Below are positions 7,154 through 16,842 of a stretch of DNA of 64,000 nucleotides, piece after piece (position 1 is the first letter of the stretch; every line of letters starts with the position of its first letter). The position numbers and the translations under genes were made by a program. Location of the stretch: contig JANMMJ010000003.1 of the NCBI GenBank assembly GCA_031373255.1, positions 1 through 64,000 of the forward strand, given 5' to 3'. Origin of the DNA: JANMMJ01 sp031373255 (GTDB lineage Bacteria; Pseudomonadota; Alphaproteobacteria; Rhizobiales; Aestuariivirgaceae). Under the pieces are notes generated by a model. That model saw only the letters and a list, made by a program, of their open reading frames with translations. It ran no database searches and was not told the origin of the DNA.

Positions 7154-9343
7154 TTGCAGGTGAATGATCTGTCTGCCGCTTACGATCATCAGGAGACGCT
7201 GGACCTGAGCAATCCCTCCCGGTTCATCAACCGGGAGATCAGCTGGCTTGGTTTCAACATGCGCGTGCTCGAAGAGGCCCGCAACAAGCATCACCCACTT
7301 CTTGAGCGGCTCAGGTTCCTTTCGATTTCAGGCAACAACCTTGATGAGTTTTTCATGGTCCGCGTTGCGGGCCTTGTCGGCCAAGTGCGGGCGCAGCTAG
7401 TCGAACTGAGTGACGATGGGCTCACACCGGCGCGGCAACTCGAACGGGTGCGCCGGTTTGCCCAAGATGTCATGGCGGCACAGGATCTGTTGTGGCTCGA
7501 ATTGCGCGGTGAATTGAAGGACAATGGCATCAGGATTGAAGACGGACAAAATCTGACGGCGCAGGACAATGCCTGGCTGGACGCACGGTTCCTTGAGCAG
7601 ATATTGCCTGTCGTAACGCCGATCGCCATCGATCCGGCACATCCGTTTCCGTTCATTCCCAATCGCGGGTTTATCATCGCGCTGCAATTGTACCGCAAAA
7701 GCGATGGCACCATGATGAACGCGCTGCTGCCCATTCCGCCGCAGCTGGAACGCTTTATCCGTCTGCCGGCCACCGAGATGCCGGGACCGGCACGTTTCAT
7801 CACGCTTGAAAACATGCTGTCGCTTTACACGCCGCGGCTGTTTCCCGGTTATGAACTCTTTGGGGAGGGGTTGTTCCGCATCATCCGGGACAGCGACCTC
7901 GAAATCGAGGAAGAGGCCGAAGATCTCGTCCGGCTGTTTGAAAGCGCCATAAAGCGGCGGCGGCGGGGTGTCGTCATTCGCATGGAAGTCGACCAGAACT
8001 GCCCCGAGGAATTGCGGCGCTTCATTGCCAGCGAGCTTGAGGTGCCCGAGGACGTGATGGTGTTCTGCGGTGGTCTTGTCGGATATTCGGACACCAAACA
8101 GCTCATTCTCGACGAGCGGCCCGATCTCAAATTCAAGCCTTATGTGGCGCGCTTTCCCGAGCGCATCCGCGATCACGGCGGCGATTGCTTCGCGGCCATC
8201 CGGCAAAAAGACATCATTGTCCATCACCCATACGAGTCCTTCGATGTCGTGGTGCAGTTCGTGCTGCAGGCTGCCAACGATCCCGATGTGGTGGCCATCA
8301 AGCAGACGCTCTACCGCACCTCCAACAACAGTCCGATCGTGGCGGCGCTGGCCAAGGCCGCGGAGGCGGGAAAATCCGTCATGGCACTGGTCGAGCTCAA
8401 GGCGCGCTTCGACGAAGAAGCGAATATCCAGTGGGCCCGTGACCTGGAGCGGGCCGGGGCGCAGGTCGTGTACGGCTTTATCGAACTCAAGACCCACGCC
8501 AAGGTTTCAATGGTGGTGCGCCGCGAAGGCGGCGGCATGCGCAGTTATGTGCACTACGGCACCGGCAACTATCACCCGATTACCGCGAAGATCTACACTG
8601 ACCTCTCTTTCTTCACCTGCGATCCAGCACTTTGCCGGGATGCAGCACGGCTGTTCAATTATATTTCGGGCTATGCGCCGCCGCGGGAGCTTGAGAAGAT
8701 CGCCCTTTCACCGGTCACGCTCAAGCCACGGCTCCTGCAGCATATCCAGGAGGAGATCGCCCATGCCAAGGCCGGGCGGCCGGCGCAGATGTGGGCCAAG
8801 CTGAACTCGCTGGTCGATTGCGAAATCATTGATGCGCTTTATCTGGCCAGTCAGGCTGGGGTGAAGATCGACCTGGTGATCCGCGGCATCTGCTGCCTCA
8901 AGCCGGGTGTCGTGGGGTTATCCGAAAATATCTCAGTCAAGAGCATCGTCGGGCGGTTTCTCGAGCACAGCCGCATCATCTGCTTCGGTTCAGGTTTCGG
9001 CCTGCCGCATCCCAAGGCAAAGGTCTATATCAGTTCGGCGGACTGGATGCCGCGCAACCTGCACCGCAGGGTGGAAACGCTCATCCCCATCGAAAACCCC
9101 ACAGTGCATGAACAGGTCATGGGCCAGATCATGATGGCCAATTTTCGCGATACGGAACAGAGCTGGGAGCTATTGCCCGACGGGTCGTCCCGGCGGGTCA
9201 CGGCCAGCAAGGACAGCGCCAGGTTCAATGCCCACGAATTCTTCATGAACAACCCTTCTCTGTCTGGACGGGGAAGCTCACTTAATAATAATCTTCCATT
9301 GGCTGCGGCGCGCAATCGAAGGAAGAGCAGGTCCAAGGCGTGA
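7154..9343 (+). CDS. ppk: Polyphosphate kinase 1
   Basis: PPK1 (729 residues) reversibly polymerises the gamma-phosphate of ATP into polyphosphate. The N-terminal domain begins RFINREISWLGFNMRVLEEA and includes SGNNLDEFFMVRVAGL, and the two C-terminal PLD-like domains contain the histidine-bearing HYGTGNYHPITAKIY segment where the phosphorylated His lies. Length is normal. The start is the TTG at 7154 or the GTG at 7160; the two differ by two residues. It overlaps ppx by 4 bases, so synthesis and breakdown of polyphosphate are co-transcribed. Confidence 0.96.
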   Translation: MQVNDLSAAYDHQETLDLSNPSRFINREISWLGFNMRVLEEARNKHHPLLERLRFLSISGNNLDEFFMVRVAGLVGQVRAQLVELSDDGLTPARQLERVRRFAQDVMAAQDLLWLELRGELKDNGIRIEDGQNLTAQDNAWLDARFLEQILPVVTPIAIDPAHPFPFIPNRGFIIALQLYRKSDGTMMNALLPIPPQLERFIRLPATEMPGPARFITLENMLSLYTPRLFPGYELFGEGLFRIIRDSDLEIEEEAEDLVRLFESAIKRRRRGVVIRMEVDQNCPEELRRFIASELEVPEDVMVFCGGLVGYSDTKQLILDERPDLKFKPYVARFPERIRDHGGDCFAAIRQKDIIVHHPYESFDVVVQFVLQAANDPDVVAIKQTLYRTSNNSPIVAALAKAAEAGKSVMALVELKARFDEEANIQWARDLERAGAQVVYGFIELKTHAKVSMVVRREGGGMRSYVHYGTGNYHPITAKIYTDLSFFTCDPALCRDAARLFNYISGYAPPRELEKIALSPVTLKPRLLQHIQEEIAHAKAGRPAQMWAKLNSLVDCEIIDALYLASQAGVKIDLVIRGICCLKPGVVGLSENISVKSIVGRFLEHSRIICFGSGFGLPHPKAKVYISSADWMPRNLHRRVETLIPIENPTVHEQVMGQIMMANFRDTEQSWELLPDGSSRRVTASKDSARFNAHEFFMNNPSLSGRGSSLNNNLPLAAARNRRKSRSKA

Positions 9344-10854
9344 AGAAAAAGGGATTTGGAACGGAGTCGCCGAAGTATCGTCCGGTTTCAGTTGTAGATA
9401 TTGGTTCCAACTCGGTGCGACTGGTCGTCTATGACGGGCTGAGGCGTTCGCCATCGCCGGTTTTCAACGAAAAGATCCTATGCGGCCTCGGCAGGGGCGT
9501 CGCCATTTCCGGAAAGCTCAGCAAGGACGGAATCGTGCGGGCACTGCGCGCACTGAAGCGGTTTCGTGCGCTCTCCAAGCAGATTGGCGCGAAGGAAATT
9601 TACGCCGTAGCGACGGCGGCGGCGCGCGAAGCCACGAATGGCGAATCCTTCATTGACGAAGCGGAAAAGGCCCTTGGCGCGTCCATCGATGTCCTAACCG
9701 GCAAGGAGGAGGCGCGCTATGCGGCACTCGGCGTGGTGGCGGGCATACCGGCTGCCGATGGCCTGATCGGCGATCTTGGCGGCGGTAGTCTTGAACTCAT
9801 CGATGTCAGCGGCAACAGGATACGCGACGGCGTTACGCTGCCGCTTGGACCGCTGCGGCTCATCGACATGGCGGGAGGTTCCATCGACCGGGCCAGTGCG
9901 ATCATCGACGAGGAATTCGCCAAGACCGGAATACTGGCCAAGCTTGAGGGGCGAACCTTCTATGCCGTCGGCGGGACCTGGCGAAACCTGGCGCGCCTGC
10001 ACATGGCTCAGAACAAATATCCGCTGCATGTCCTGCATCATTACACTGCCGGGCGGGAGCAGGTACGTTCAGTGGCCGATCTTGTGGCACATCTTTCGCC
10101 TGTGTCCCTGAAGGACGTTCGCGAAGTGTCCAAGAGCCGTTCCGAAACCATGCCATTCGGCTCTCTGGTGCTGGAGCGGCTCCTGCATCATGCAAAGCCA
10201 AAGGACGTTGTGTTCTCGGTTTATGGGGTGCGCGAAGGGCTGCTTTATTCGCGCCTCGCACGGCGCAAGCGCGATGCCGATCCTCTGCTGTCGTCGTGCT
10301 GGGATTTCGCCAGGCGCTATGCGCGCTCGTCCGAGCACGAACTGGAATTGTGCGACTGGACGGATCAGCTTCACGGTGAAGGCAAGCTTGCCGAGACGGA
10401 GGTTGAGCGGCGGCTGCGGCATGCTGCCTGCCTGCTGGCCGATATCGGGTGGCGGGCACATCCGGATTACCGGGCAGAGCGCTCACTTGGCATGATATCG
10501 CAGGCCTCTTTCGTCGGCGTGGATCATCCGGGCCGGGTGTTTCTGGCACTCACCATTTACTACCGCTACGAAGGCTCGATGGAAGATCTCGGCAACAGCG
10601 GGCTGGCGCGCCTTCTGGATGACGACAGCCTGGCCAGGGCATTGCTGATCGGCGACATGATGCGGCTGGCCTACATCCTTTCTGCCGCCATGCCGGGAAT
10701 GTTGCCGCGCATCGGTCTCAGGCTTGGCCCCAACAAGACGCTGATCCTCAAGTTTCCTAAAAAGCTGTCCGATCTGGTTGGCGAACGGGTGGAGAAGCGC
10801 CTGAGCGGACTGGCGCAACACATGGGGCGCAGCCCCAAGATCGAGATTGGCTGA
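9340..10854 (+). CDS. ppx: Exopolyphosphatase / Ppx-GppA phosphatase
   Basis: A 504-residue member of the ASKHA-fold Ppx/GppA family that removes terminal phosphates from polyphosphate, and in some members from pppGpp. The phosphate-binding loops are VDIGSNSVRLVVYD (residues 19-32) and GDLGGGSLEL (about 144-153). The C-terminal half is the HD-like helical region of long exopolyphosphatases. The GTG start overlaps the ppk stop (GTGA). Its stop abuts, without a gap, the stop of the convergent rnd gene. Confidence 0.94.
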   Translation: MKKKGFGTESPKYRPVSVVDIGSNSVRLVVYDGLRRSPSPVFNEKILCGLGRGVAISGKLSKDGIVRALRALKRFRALSKQIGAKEIYAVATAAAREATNGESFIDEAEKALGASIDVLTGKEEARYAALGVVAGIPAADGLIGDLGGGSLELIDVSGNRIRDGVTLPLGPLRLIDMAGGSIDRASAIIDEEFAKTGILAKLEGRTFYAVGGTWRNLARLHMAQNKYPLHVLHHYTAGREQVRSVADLVAHLSPVSLKDVREVSKSRSETMPFGSLVLERLLHHAKPKDVVFSVYGVREGLLYSRLARRKRDADPLLSSCWDFARRYARSSEHELELCDWTDQLHGEGKLAETEVERRLRHAACLLADIGWRAHPDYRAERSLGMISQASFVGVDHPGRVFLALTIYYRYEGSMEDLGNSGLARLLDDDSLARALLIGDMMRLAYILSAAMPGMLPRIGLRLGPNKTLILKFPKKLSDLVGERVEKRLSGLAQHMGRSPKIEIG

Positions 10855-12036
10855 CTATTCGGCTGCGGCCGATTGCATCAGTTCGTCGTTCTGGATGATC
10901 GATGCGCGCCCCTTTCGGAAGCCGATGACCGCAGAACCGGCTTTCAGATCGAGGGCCAGATTGCCGAACACTTCGCGGCGCCAGCCCCTCAGAAGCGGGA
11001 CATCGGCTGAATCGCTGGTTGCGACCGCCTCGATATCGGAGCTTGTGGCTACCAGCTTTGGCGCTATGCCCTGCTGTTCACAGACGATTTTGAGCGCGAG
11101 CTTGAGGATTTCGGCAGCAGACTGGGCGCTGTCGGTCAATTCATCGGCGCCATCGACAAAATTGGGAAGTTCATTGGCTGGCAGTGCCAGAGCGGATTTC
11201 ACGGCAGCGATGATTGCATCGCCGTGGCGCGAATTGCCGTAACCCCTTGGAAGAGAGCGCAGAGCCGAAAGCGCCTCCTTGGTTTGCGGCATCTGCATGG
11301 CGATTTCGGTTATCGCGTCATCCTTGATCACGCGGGCGCGGGGCACATTCTTGTCACGGGCTTCACGCTCGCGCCAGGCAGCGAGTTGCACCAGCGTCGC
11401 CAGCTGCTTGCGCGACCGCAGGCGCACCTTGAGGCGCTTCCATGCGTCCTCTGGTTCGGTGCGATAGGTGGCGGGAGACGTCAGTATGGTCATCTCCTGT
11501 TCGAGCCATGATTCGCGGCCGTTCTTGTCGAGCTCAAGTTTCAGGTGTTCGTAGACGGTACGGAGATGGGTGACGTCGGACAGCGCATAGGCCAGCTGCT
11601 TGTCGCTGAGCGGGCGGCGCGACCAGTCGGTGAAGCGCGACGACTTGTCGATCTGGGCCTTGGCGAGCTTCCGGACAATCGCCTCATAGCCTACCTGTTC
11701 GCCAAAGCCGCAGACCATGGCGGCAACCTGGGTATCGAAAACCGGATGGGGAACCGCGCCAGCGCGATAAACGAAGATTTCAATGTCCTGACGCGCCGCG
11801 TGGAATACCTTGAGCACCCGCTCATTCCGCATCAGTTCAAAAAACGGCTCAAGATCAATGCCTTCAGCCAAAGGATCGACGATTGCCTCGCGCTCCCTAC
11901 CAGCGATCTGAATGAGGCAGAGTTCAGGCCAGTAGGTCTGTTCACGCATGAATTCGGTGTCGACCGCCACGAATTCATCGCCTGACAGTTGTGTGCAGAG
12001 ATCTGCCAAGCCCGCGGTGGTTGTAACAATTTCCAT
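10855..12036 (-). CDS. rnd: Ribonuclease D
   Basis: A 393-residue 3'-5' exoribonuclease that trims tRNA precursors. The DEDD exonuclease motifs are visible: FVAVDTEFMRE (Asp, Glu), FHAARQDIEIF (Asp) and YALSDVTHL (Asp with the DEDDy/h context). An HRDC domain follows around residues 205-290 (KQLATLVQLAAWREREA, then LPRGYGNSRHGDAI). The frame is open 47 codons further upstream, but the ATG at 12036 has an AGGAGC ribosome binding site and begins MEIVTTTAGLADLC as in homologues. It is divergent from an L,D-transpeptidase gene. Confidence 0.95.
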   Translation of the reverse strand: MEIVTTTAGLADLCTQLSGDEFVAVDTEFMREQTYWPELCLIQIAGREREAIVDPLAEGIDLEPFFELMRNERVLKVFHAARQDIEIFVYRAGAVPHPVFDTQVAAMVCGFGEQVGYEAIVRKLAKAQIDKSSRFTDWSRRPLSDKQLAYALSDVTHLRTVYEHLKLELDKNGRESWLEQEMTILTSPATYRTEPEDAWKRLKVRLRSRKQLATLVQLAAWREREARDKNVPRARVIKDDAITEIAMQMPQTKEALSALRSLPRGYGNSRHGDAIIAAVKSALALPANELPNFVDGADELTDSAQSAAEILKLALKIVCEQQGIAPKLVATSSDIEAVATSDSADVPLLRGWRREVFGNLALDLKAGSAVIGFRKGRASIIQNDELMQSAAAE

Positions 12037-12285
12037 ACTTGCTCCTGATCGTCCACACTCGTCCGAGTCCGGCGGTCCGTCAACGGGCAATATCCCAACG
12101 CCGGATAATTGCAATTCATCATTTGATTTCAAACGGTTTGGGAGGCAACTTGCCTTGGAGGGTGAAGCGGATTGCATCCACCCCTGGATTGATAAATCGC
12201 ACCTCGATTGGATATAGTGTTGACTGCGGTGTTGAGCTATGGGTCAAATCGGGATTCCGAAGGGTGTTCGAGGTTGGAGATGGGA

Positions 12286-12801
12286 ATGCGCTTTTCGTTG
12301 CTGTCAGTCATTGCAGGTTTCACGCTCATGCTGTTCGCCAGCGAGGCCTATGCCACGAAGGTTGAAATCACCATCAGCAAGAAGAGACAGGAAATGACGG
12401 TCACTGTCGACGGCGAGCAGGAATATGTCTGGCCGGTATCGACCGGGGCGAGCGGCTACGATACGCCAAGCGGCGAATACCGGCCGTTCCGCATGGAGGA
12501 GGAACATTTCTCCGAGGAATGGGATGATGCGCCGATGCCGCATTCGATTTTCTTCACCGGGGAAGGGCACGCCATTCATGGCAGCGCCTACGTCAAGAGC
12601 CTGGGCAGGCGAGCTTCGCATGGCTGCGTACGGCTTGCACCCGCCAATGCGGCAAAACTGTTCTCGCTGGTGCAGAAGGTCGGCATGAAGAATACCACTG
12701 TCGTGGTTGGTGGCGGCTTCGGTTTCGGTTTTTCCAGTTTCGACAAGCCATTCAAGCGCAAGGGCAAGGGGCGCTTCTCGCAACGCCTGCTGATCAACTA
12801 G
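12286..12801 (+). CDS. L,D-transpeptidase (YkuD domain), exported
   Basis: A 171-residue exported protein. The signal peptide is MRFSLLSVIAGFTLMLFASEAYA, followed directly by a YkuD domain. The catalytic motif is HGSAYVKSLGRRASHGCVR, with the nucleophilic Cys in SHGCVR. Such enzymes form 3-3 cross-links in peptidoglycan or attach proteins to it. The ATG at 12286 is chosen because a GGAG lies 6 bases upstream; the ATG at 12280 is too close to it. A glycine/phenylalanine-rich and then basic tail follows the domain. A second, different L,D-transpeptidase lies at 18224. Confidence 0.92.
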   Translation: MRFSLLSVIAGFTLMLFASEAYATKVEITISKKRQEMTVTVDGEQEYVWPVSTGASGYDTPSGEYRPFRMEEEHFSEEWDDAPMPHSIFFTGEGHAIHGSAYVKSLGRRASHGCVRLAPANAAKLFSLVQKVGMKNTTVVVGGGFGFGFSSFDKPFKRKGKGRFSQRLLIN

Positions 12802-12920
12802 ACGGTTTCCGGAGGCATTCGCCAATTCGAGGCGTTGCCCGGCAGGGTCCGCGCCCAGCTTGACAAATCACGGTCGCCATGCGCTTTTCCGCGCAAATTC
12901 AGGCTGTTTTGCGAGGACTC

Positions 12921-14795
12921 ATGCACGCTTATCGGAGCCATACCTGCGGCGCTCTGCGCAAGGAACACGCCGAAGGAACCGCGCGCATTTCCGGCTGGGT
13001 GCACCGGGTGCGCGATCATGGTGGCCTGCTGTTCATCGATCTCCGCGATCACTACGGCGTCACGCAGGTTGTCGCCGATCCCGATTCTCCGGCGTTCAAG
13101 GCAGCCGAGAAGCTGCGCTCGGAATGGGTTGTGCGCGTCGATGGCAAGGTGCGCATGCGTCCCGAAGGCACTGAAAACCATGATCTGCCGACCGGGCTGA
13201 TCGAAGTTTTCGCCAGCGAAATCGAAGTGCTGGCGGAAGCCAAGGAACTGCCGCTGCCGGTTTTTGGCGATACCGAATATCCGGAGGATATCCGGCTCAC
13301 CTACCGCTTTCTCGATCTCCGCCGCGACCGCATTCACCAGAACATCATGAAGCGCGGACAGATCATCGACTCACTCCGGCGCCGCATGAAGGACCAGGGT
13401 TTCTTCGAATTCCAAACGCCGATCCTCACCGCCTCGTCGCCCGAAGGTGCGCGCGACTATCTGGTGCCGAGCCGGGTTCATCCCGGCAAGTTCTATGCAC
13501 TGCCGCAGGCGCCGCAGCAGTTCAAGCAGCTCATCATGATGTCGGGCTTCGACCGCTATTTCCAGATCGCAGCGTGTTTCCGCGACGAAGATGCGCGGGC
13601 CGACAGAAGCCCCGGCGAATTCTACCAGCTCGATATCGAAATGAGCTTTGTCACCCAGGAAGATGTGTTCAACGCGGTCGAGCCGGTGTTGCGCGGGGTG
13701 TTCGAGGAGTTCGGCAATGGTCTGCCGGTCACGCCGAAATTCCCGATGATCGCGTTTCGCGATGCCATCCGCACCTATGGTTCGGACAAGCCCGATCTCC
13801 GTAATCCGATCAAGATGCAGGCTGTGAACGAGCACTTCGCAGGCTCGGGCTTCAAGGTGTTTGCCGGCATGATTGCGGCCGATCCGAAGGTCGAAGTCTG
13901 GGCCATCCCCGCGCCTAAGGGCGGTTCACGCGCGTTCTGCGACCGGATGAACGCCTACGCGCAATCACAGGGACAGCCAGGGCTTGGCTACGTGTTCTGG
14001 CGCCAACTGAGTGCAGAAGAGATATTTGATGAAAAGCCCAAGGTGGGTGGAGCGGCGATGATTGATATCCGTCGCATGGAATCGCAGGGCGAAGCCAAGA
14101 ATGGTCGAATTGAGGCAGCGGGCCCCATTGCTAAGAACATTGGTCCGGAGCGCACAGAAGCCATTCGCAAGCAGCTAGGACTCGAAGTGGGCGATGCCTG
14201 CTTCTTCGTCGCGGGTGTTCCTGCGAAATTCTACAAGTTTGCCGGCGATGCCCGAAACAGGATTGGCGAGGAGCTGAACCTCACCGCCAAGGACCGTTTC
14301 GAGTTCTGCTGGATCGTCGATTTCCCGATGTTCGAATGGAACGAGGACGAGAAGAAGGTCGACTTCTCGCACAATCCGTTTTCGATGCCGCAGGGCGGGC
14401 TTGAGGCGCTGGAGACCAGGGACCCGCTCGATATCCTGGCCTACCAGTATGACATTGTGTGCAACGGCATTGAACTGTCGTCCGGCGCCATCCGGAACCA
14501 CCGGCCGGACATCATGAAGAAGGCCTTCGCGATCGCGGGCTATCCGGAGCAGGTGCTGCTTGACAAGTTTGGCGGCATGTACCGCGCTTTCCAATATGGC
14601 GCGCCACCGCACGGCGGCAGTGCGCCCGGCGTCGACCGCATCGTCATGCTGTTGTGCGGTGAACAGAACCTGCGCGAGGTCGTGCTGTTCCCGATGAACC
14701 AGCAGGCCGAGGACCTGCTGATGGGCGCACCCTCGGAAGCGACGCCAAAACAGCTGCGCGAACTTCATATCCGGCTGAACCTGCCGGAGAAGTGA
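12921..14795 (+). CDS. aspS: Aspartyl-tRNA synthetase
   Basis: A bacterial-type class IIb aminoacyl-tRNA synthetase (624 residues). An N-terminal OB-fold anticodon-binding domain (GWVHRVRDHGGLLFIDLRDH) precedes the catalytic core, with motif 2 FRDEDARADRSPGEFYQLD, a GAD insertion domain in the middle, and motif 3 in GAPPHGGSAPGVDRIVML. The ATG at 12921 has GAGGA upstream and matches the family start MHAYRSHTCG; the frame is open 14 codons further back. Whether it also charges tRNA-Asn cannot be judged here. Its stop directly abuts the convergent gene. Confidence 0.97.
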   Translation: MHAYRSHTCGALRKEHAEGTARISGWVHRVRDHGGLLFIDLRDHYGVTQVVADPDSPAFKAAEKLRSEWVVRVDGKVRMRPEGTENHDLPTGLIEVFASEIEVLAEAKELPLPVFGDTEYPEDIRLTYRFLDLRRDRIHQNIMKRGQIIDSLRRRMKDQGFFEFQTPILTASSPEGARDYLVPSRVHPGKFYALPQAPQQFKQLIMMSGFDRYFQIAACFRDEDARADRSPGEFYQLDIEMSFVTQEDVFNAVEPVLRGVFEEFGNGLPVTPKFPMIAFRDAIRTYGSDKPDLRNPIKMQAVNEHFAGSGFKVFAGMIAADPKVEVWAIPAPKGGSRAFCDRMNAYAQSQGQPGLGYVFWRQLSAEEIFDEKPKVGGAAMIDIRRMESQGEAKNGRIEAAGPIAKNIGPERTEAIRKQLGLEVGDACFFVAGVPAKFYKFAGDARNRIGEELNLTAKDRFEFCWIVDFPMFEWNEDEKKVDFSHNPFSMPQGGLEALETRDPLDILAYQYDIVCNGIELSSGAIRNHRPDIMKKAFAIAGYPEQVLLDKFGGMYRAFQYGAPPHGGSAPGVDRIVMLLCGEQNLREVVLFPMNQQAEDLLMGAPSEATPKQLRELHIRLNLPEK

Positions 14796-16832
14796 TCAGT
14801 CGTTCGCCTTGACCGAGATGCCGAGGAGGGTGATTGCGGCGCCAGGGTTGGCGGGGTCGAGGGCCATGAGTTCCTGGATTTCGACGGGTTTGGCCGGTGC
14901 GACAGAGAACGTGATCGAGCGCGGGTTCTTGAGGAATGAGGTCATCGCGCCAATTGCCGCTGCGGTGAACTCCGGCTGGCCCATCTGCGATATTCCGAGC
15001 TGGGTTATTGCGGCCAGATTGCTGATCAGGGTTGGCTCGTCGATGTCCTGCAGCTTCGCGGCATAGGCCAGGAGCCTGCGGGTGAGGGAGGCATCCTCGA
15101 AGCGCAGGGTGAAACTCTCCAGCGCAATCGGCCCAGCAGCATGCATCAGCAATGCGGGATTGGGTTCGCCGGATCCCGCCATGAAAATCGGTGTCAGCAG
15201 CGCCGTGAGACGCGCCGGCGTGAGGGCTGCAAGGGCATAGGCGATGTGAAGGGCACCGGCGTCATCGACGCCAAGCTTCGTGCCCGTCGCATAGCGGCCC
15301 GTGGCTTCGTCATAGGAGCCTGTGCCCTCGGCGTGCAGCACGAGCTTTTTGTAGCCCAGCGCATCGAACAGTTCGCGGCTCTCAGGCGTTGCAGCAAGCA
15401 TACCATGGGGAATGGTGAGATTGCCGATGCGGGAATCGGTCTTCTCGGACAGCAGCGCATATTTGCCGGAAAGTGTTGCCTCGTAGCTGTCGAGCGTCAG
15501 CGGCTCGCCCCCGGGAACGCCCGCCGAAAGCCCGCTGAGTGCGATATGGCCGATCTTCGGAAAGATGGTCATGAAGGTTTCAGCGGCTTCTGCAGCGGCT
15601 TGTGGATCGAGGCTGCCGGCCTTCTTGCTCTCTTCCAGTCCGACAAACGGCCGGAAGGCTTTCAGGGACGGCCAGATAATGTCACCAATCTCAAAGGATT
15701 TGAGGTTGGCGGAAAATTCCGGCGCCGTGGCAGCGAAGCCCGAGATGTTCAGGCGCTTCAGGCCATCGGAAGAGATGTCCGCAATGCCCAAGTCATCGAG
15801 TGTGAAGGCACCAGCTTCGGGAGATGTACCCTTGAGGTTCCTGAAGTTCAGCGATGTAAGGCGCATCCACCCCAACAAATTGGAGGCATTGGCTTCAAGA
15901 AAATTCGACATCTCTGCTGGTGAAGGTTTTTCGCCTATGGAAACGGATTGGTCGAAGGCGAGTGCAAAAGGCTCAGGCGTCTGGCGAACCTCGATACTGC
16001 CGATGGTAATCGGCCCCATCGAAAAGTGTTCCCGGCCGCCTTCGCTGACAGTGATGCGGCCATAGGAGCCGCTTTCGAGAGCCTTGATCCACTGGCCGTC
16101 GCCCTTGCCCCCTGCATAGGCGGCGGGATCGAAAACCCGGGCCACGGCGGCGAGACTGACGCCACTCACCGCAATGTTTTCCATCGTGCTGGTAACCGAC
16201 GTGCCGGCAATGGCGGTGTTCTGTTCGACACGGGCAACGGACTGGCCGGCGAGCACGCCCCCGGCGAGTGCGCCAAGGTGCATATCCTTATACGTTGCGG
16301 TTGTCTTCGAGGTGCCTGCTTTATCCGGCAGCGCAAGAGATTGGGCAAAGGCGGCGGACGGCATGTCGATTGCGGAAAACTCGGCCGTGGCAAGGATGGT
16401 GTAGAACCGCGCCAGCGAGGTGAACGGCGCCTTCGGCTCGAAGCTCCAGTCTGCAATGCCGGGCACGATCAGGTTCTTGCCGGTCACAGCGGGGCCGGTG
16501 AAGCTCCAGTTGGCGCCAGAGAGCCTGCTTCCTGTCAGGGTGAAGCCCCGCAGGCTGATGCCGCCGCCTTCGCGAAGCACCAAACTGTCGAGCGTGACGT
16601 TCGCGACTTCCGCATTGGCTGACCCGTCCTCGCGGTCGATCTTCAGGCCTTCCACAATGGTCAGGGATGCGGTGGAACCGATGCGTGTTGCGGACGCCTT
16701 CCAGCCGGGTGATTTGTCGAGGCGCTCGATGAAGCCGCGGACGAGCGATTCCTCCGCCTGTCCGCCCAGGGCAGGTGCGGCGAGGCTCAAAATCACAATG
16801 AGAATTGCCGCGAGCCTGCGCCGTAAAGCCAT
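14796..16832 (-). CDS. Large exported protein of unknown function, paralogue of the next gene upstream
   Basis: A 678-residue protein with a clear signal peptide (RLAAILIVILSLAAPALGGQA). No known domain was recognised. The mature part is rich in short beta-like stretches with repeated patterns such as TLDSLVLREGGGISLRGF and VSGVSLAAVARVFDPAAYA, reminiscent of large periplasmic beta-rich proteins. Its last 100 residues align well with the C-terminus of the gene at 16843: both have LMALDP[AS]NPGAA and end in [KR]AND. The two genes are 10 bp apart and probably one operon; the longer could be an expanded copy with extra internal repeats. It ends flush against aspS. Confidence 0.8.
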   Translation of the reverse strand: MALRRRLAAILIVILSLAAPALGGQAEESLVRGFIERLDKSPGWKASATRIGSTASLTIVEGLKIDREDGSANAEVANVTLDSLVLREGGGISLRGFTLTGSRLSGANWSFTGPAVTGKNLIVPGIADWSFEPKAPFTSLARFYTILATAEFSAIDMPSAAFAQSLALPDKAGTSKTTATYKDMHLGALAGGVLAGQSVARVEQNTAIAGTSVTSTMENIAVSGVSLAAVARVFDPAAYAGGKGDGQWIKALESGSYGRITVSEGGREHFSMGPITIGSIEVRQTPEPFALAFDQSVSIGEKPSPAEMSNFLEANASNLLGWMRLTSLNFRNLKGTSPEAGAFTLDDLGIADISSDGLKRLNISGFAATAPEFSANLKSFEIGDIIWPSLKAFRPFVGLEESKKAGSLDPQAAAEAAETFMTIFPKIGHIALSGLSAGVPGGEPLTLDSYEATLSGKYALLSEKTDSRIGNLTIPHGMLAATPESRELFDALGYKKLVLHAEGTGSYDEATGRYATGTKLGVDDAGALHIAYALAALTPARLTALLTPIFMAGSGEPNPALLMHAAGPIALESFTLRFEDASLTRRLLAYAAKLQDIDEPTLISNLAAITQLGISQMGQPEFTAAAIGAMTSFLKNPRSITFSVAPAKPVEIQELMALDPANPGAAITLLGISVKAND

Positions 16833-16842
16833 GGAGGTTCTC